From positions 1 to 7,147 of the forward strand of contig NZ_CAJULS010000119.1 in NCBI RefSeq assembly GCF_910587525.1: a DNA stretch of 7,147 nucleotides, in the 5' to 3' direction. The notes beneath the pieces were generated by a model. That model did no database searches. It saw nothing but the letters and a program-made list of their open reading frames with translations, and was not told the origin of the DNA. The translations under genes and the position numbers were made by a program. Positions 5,826 to 7,147 of the stretch are shown here, one piece after another. This DNA is from an uncultured Oscillibacter sp. (GTDB lineage Bacteria; Bacillota; Clostridia; Oscillospirales; Oscillospiraceae). Each line of letters starts with the position of its first letter. Positions within the stretch are counted from its first letter, which is position 1.

Positions 5826-6851
5826 TCAGATCAGCCGGCGGAGCACCGGCAATTTGGAGAAGCTGAACGCCGCGCATGTGCTGACCACGCAGACCGCGGC
5901 GATGTTGAAGACCACCCACCACACCAGCGGCAGACCGCCCCCCAGGCGGCCCTCCGCCGCCACGAGGATGTCCAGCACCAGCACATGGATGAAATAGATT
6001 CCAAAGGTCAGACCTGCCAGCCGGCGGGCCCAGCCCGCGGCGCGGGGCGGCAGCCGGACCCCGTGCTCTTTCAAAAACAGGAACAGTGCCCCGGCTGTCA
6101 TGTACTGCATGATGGAGTAGCCCTCGCTGAAATAGAAGGAGATCTTCTCCGTGGAGGAATACCAGTAGTTTCCCCAGGTGCCGCCCACCATTCCCACAAT
6201 GCCCAGCAGGTAGATGGCCCTCCGCAGACGGGGCGGGATGTCCCGCGTTCCCAACAGGTAGCCCAGCAGATAGAACCCCACGTACCCCTCCACCAAGGCC
6301 AGGAAGGGCGCGATGCGGAAGACTGGCTGCACCACGTTGATCAGGCGGAACACCGTGGGCTGGAGCAGGACCACCGCCAGAAACACCAGCAGCTCCTTCG
6401 TGCTGGAGTGGTCCACGATCTTTTTCAGAAACGGGGTCAGGAGATAGAGGCCCATGATCTGGTAGATGAACCACAGGTGGTATTTGCTGCCCTGCTGTAC
6501 CAGCTGCTGAAAAAAAGGCAAAACGCTCCAGCTGCCCTTGATGACACAGCCCTCCAGATAGTACATCGCATCCCAGACCAGAAATGGCCCCGCCAATTTC
6601 AAAAACCGCTTTTTATAGAAGGACCTGACATCCAGGGCCCCGCTGCCGGAGAGCAGCAGGAATCCGCTGAGCATGAAAAAAACCGGCACGCCCATACGGC
6701 CAAAGCTGTTGATGACAGAACAGAGCCACCAGGTCCGCGTGCCGTATATTTCCGTATGATTGATATAACCCACCACACAGTGCAGCGCGATCACCAGGCA
6801 GATAGCGAGGTATCGGAGCACGTCTATGTAGACAATACCCCCCCCCCGCAT
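5826..6851 (-). CDS. Membrane acyltransferase 3 family protein (surface O-acyltransferase type)
   Basis: This 341-aa polytopic membrane protein has about 10 hydrophobic helices. Acyltransferase-3 proteins move acetyl or other acyl groups across the membrane onto sugars of surface polysaccharides, peptidoglycan or small molecules. Family marks are YIDVLRYLAI (8-17) with R13, the conserved H24 in ALHC, VPVFFMLSGFLL (55-66), the YHLWFIYQIMGLYLLTPFL segment and IYFIHVL near the C-terminus. The HLWF...LTP part resembles WecH-like O-acetyltransferases. The start is uncertain. The ATG at 6851 gives a normal family-length N-terminus but has no ribosome binding site, and codons 2-5 lie in a run of ten G. 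Other starts at 6858 (GTG) and 6889 (ATG, with GGTGAT upstream) are in the other two frames, so tract length decides which start is productive. It ends at the shared terminator. The acceptor is unknown. Confidence 0.87.
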   Translation of the reverse strand: MRGGGIVYIDVLRYLAICLVIALHCVVGYINHTEIYGTRTWWLCSVINSFGRMGVPVFFMLSGFLLLSGSGALDVRSFYKKRFLKLAGPFLVWDAMYYLEGCVIKGSWSVLPFFQQLVQQGSKYHLWFIYQIMGLYLLTPFLKKIVDHSSTKELLVFLAVVLLQPTVFRLINVVQPVFRIAPFLALVEGYVGFYLLGYLLGTRDIPPRLRRAIYLLGIVGMVGGTWGNYWYSSTEKISFYFSEGYSIMQYMTAGALFLFLKEHGVRLPPRAAGWARRLAGLTFGIYFIHVLVLDILVAAEGRLGGGLPLVWWVVFNIAAVCVVSTCAAFSFSKLPVLRRLI

Positions 6852-6889
6852 TTGTCACTTAATCGTAGCTCTATTTGCCGATTTTCCAT
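6824..6889 (-). other. Possible 21-codon leader ORF or out-of-frame true start of the acyltransferase
   Basis: ATG at 6889-6887 is preceded by GGTGAT (6898-6893), which matches the 3' half of the Shine-Dalgarno consensus at a fitting distance. At the present tract length it encodes 21 residues (MENRQIELRLSDKC, three Gly, VLST) and stops with TAG at 6826-6824, overlapping the first nine codons of the acyltransferase. If the tract had 11 or 8 G this start would read straight into the acyltransferase. It may be the real start in an off state, a coupling leader peptide, or chance. Confidence 0.35.
6838..6847 (-). repeat. Poly-G tract (10 G) inside codons 2-5 of the acyltransferase gene
   Basis: Ten consecutive C on the plus strand read as ten G on the coding strand, directly after ATGC. 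With ten G the frame from ATG 6851 continues into the acyltransferase. With nine the same frame hits TAG after eight codons; with eleven it runs into an unrelated frame that stops near 6613. Tracts of 8-12 G are classic slipped-strand hot spots in phase-variable genes. Confidence 0.85.
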
Positions 6890-6927
6890 AAAATCACCCG
6901 TTTTCTTCACTTTTTCATCGTTTTAAG

Positions 6928-6954
6928 CAGGGGTGGACAACATGTCCGCCCCTG
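6928..6954 (-). terminator. Hairpin after the right-edge gene, possible terminator without a T-tract
   Basis: A 12-bp stem, CAGGGGTGGACA (6928-6939) against TGTCCGCCCCTG (6943-6954), has one wobble pair and a 3-nt loop. It lies 14 nt beyond the stop of the minus-strand gene that enters from the right. The minus-strand sequence after it is CTTAAAACG, so no proper U-tract follows. It could be a weak terminator or an intergenic repeat of this genome. Confidence 0.5.
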
Positions 6955-6968
6955 CCCGCGTTTAGATC

Positions 6969-7147
6969 TTATGCCAGAGCCACGGTCCGCTCCCGGTCCC
7001 GGCGCTCCCAGATGCGGCCCTCCGGAGCCGCAGTCTCCTGCCGCTCCGCCAGACGCTCCCGGCCCACCGCAAGCATCAGCTTGATGCGGTTCTCCTGGTT
7101 CACCCGGGTGGCGCTGGGGTCGTAGTCAATGGGGGTGATGTTGGCCT
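6969..7147 (-). CDS. C-terminal end of an unrecognised protein, 5' part beyond the window
   Basis: An open frame enters from the right edge on the minus strand and ends with TAA at 6971-6969, leaving 58 complete codons. Visible residues include ITPIDYDPSATRVNQENR, then IKLMLAVGRERLAER, and a charged tail ending RERTVALA. Codon third positions are mostly G or C, as in the other genes here, and a hairpin follows the stop, both of which support real coding. No family was recognised from this fragment and no function is proposed. It reads toward the acyltransferase on the same strand with a gap of about 117 nt, so the two are probably separate transcripts unless the hairpin is read through. Confidence 0.6.
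   Translation of the reverse strand, partial: ANITPIDYDPSATRVNQENRIKLMLAVGRERLAERQETAAPEGRIWERRDRERTVALA

Noticed and set aside
1..7147. CRISPR array, insertion sequence, phage, toxin-antitoxin or classical defence locus
   Set aside because: No regularly spaced repeats, transposase or integrase motifs, terminal inverted repeats or defence-family domains were seen on either strand.

Overview
The window is high-GC DNA with dense genes, strong AGGAGG-type ribosome binding sites and a Firmicute-like elongator tRNA-Met. A GC-rich gut clostridium of the Oscillospiraceae type (Flavonifractor/Lawsonibacter-like) is the best guess. This rests on base composition and gene families only; no marker gene fixes the genus.

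Layout, left to right. (1) The left edge holds most of a tRNA-Met(CAT) gene on the minus strand, with its own consensus promoter and an A/T-rich stretch behind it. (2) A well-formed plus-strand promoter drives a LacX-type aldose 1-epimerase family gene (251-1120). (3) A MATE-family multidrug exporter on the minus strand (1117-2415) meets it tail to tail, and the two stop codons overlap. (4) The exporter is divergent from a BmrR/TipA-like MerR activator (2486-3289). Between them lies a promoter with the 19-bp -35/-10 spacing typical of MerR control, so the pair looks like a self-contained drug-sensing and efflux module. (5) After a 118-nt intergenic stretch with two G/C-rich stems come an N-acyl-D-amino-acid deacylase (3408-4982) and a CutC-family protein (5018-5773), probably one operon. 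(6) A perfect 18-bp bidirectional terminator separates them from a convergent membrane acyltransferase-3 gene (5826-6851, minus). (7) The right edge holds the C-terminal end of an unrecognised minus-strand gene (6969-7147), followed by a hairpin.

The most interesting signal is at the 5' end of the acyltransferase gene. Ten consecutive G residues on the coding strand sit at codons 2-5, and start codons in all three frames lie upstream of the tract. This has the form of a phase-variable (slipped-strand) switch on a surface-modifying enzyme. The start codon with the best ribosome binding site is out of frame at the present tract length and encodes only 21 codons. Homopolymer sequencing error is the main alternative. 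No CRISPR array, insertion sequence, transposase, phage or classical defence gene was seen, and no gene-free stretch exceeds 300 bases.
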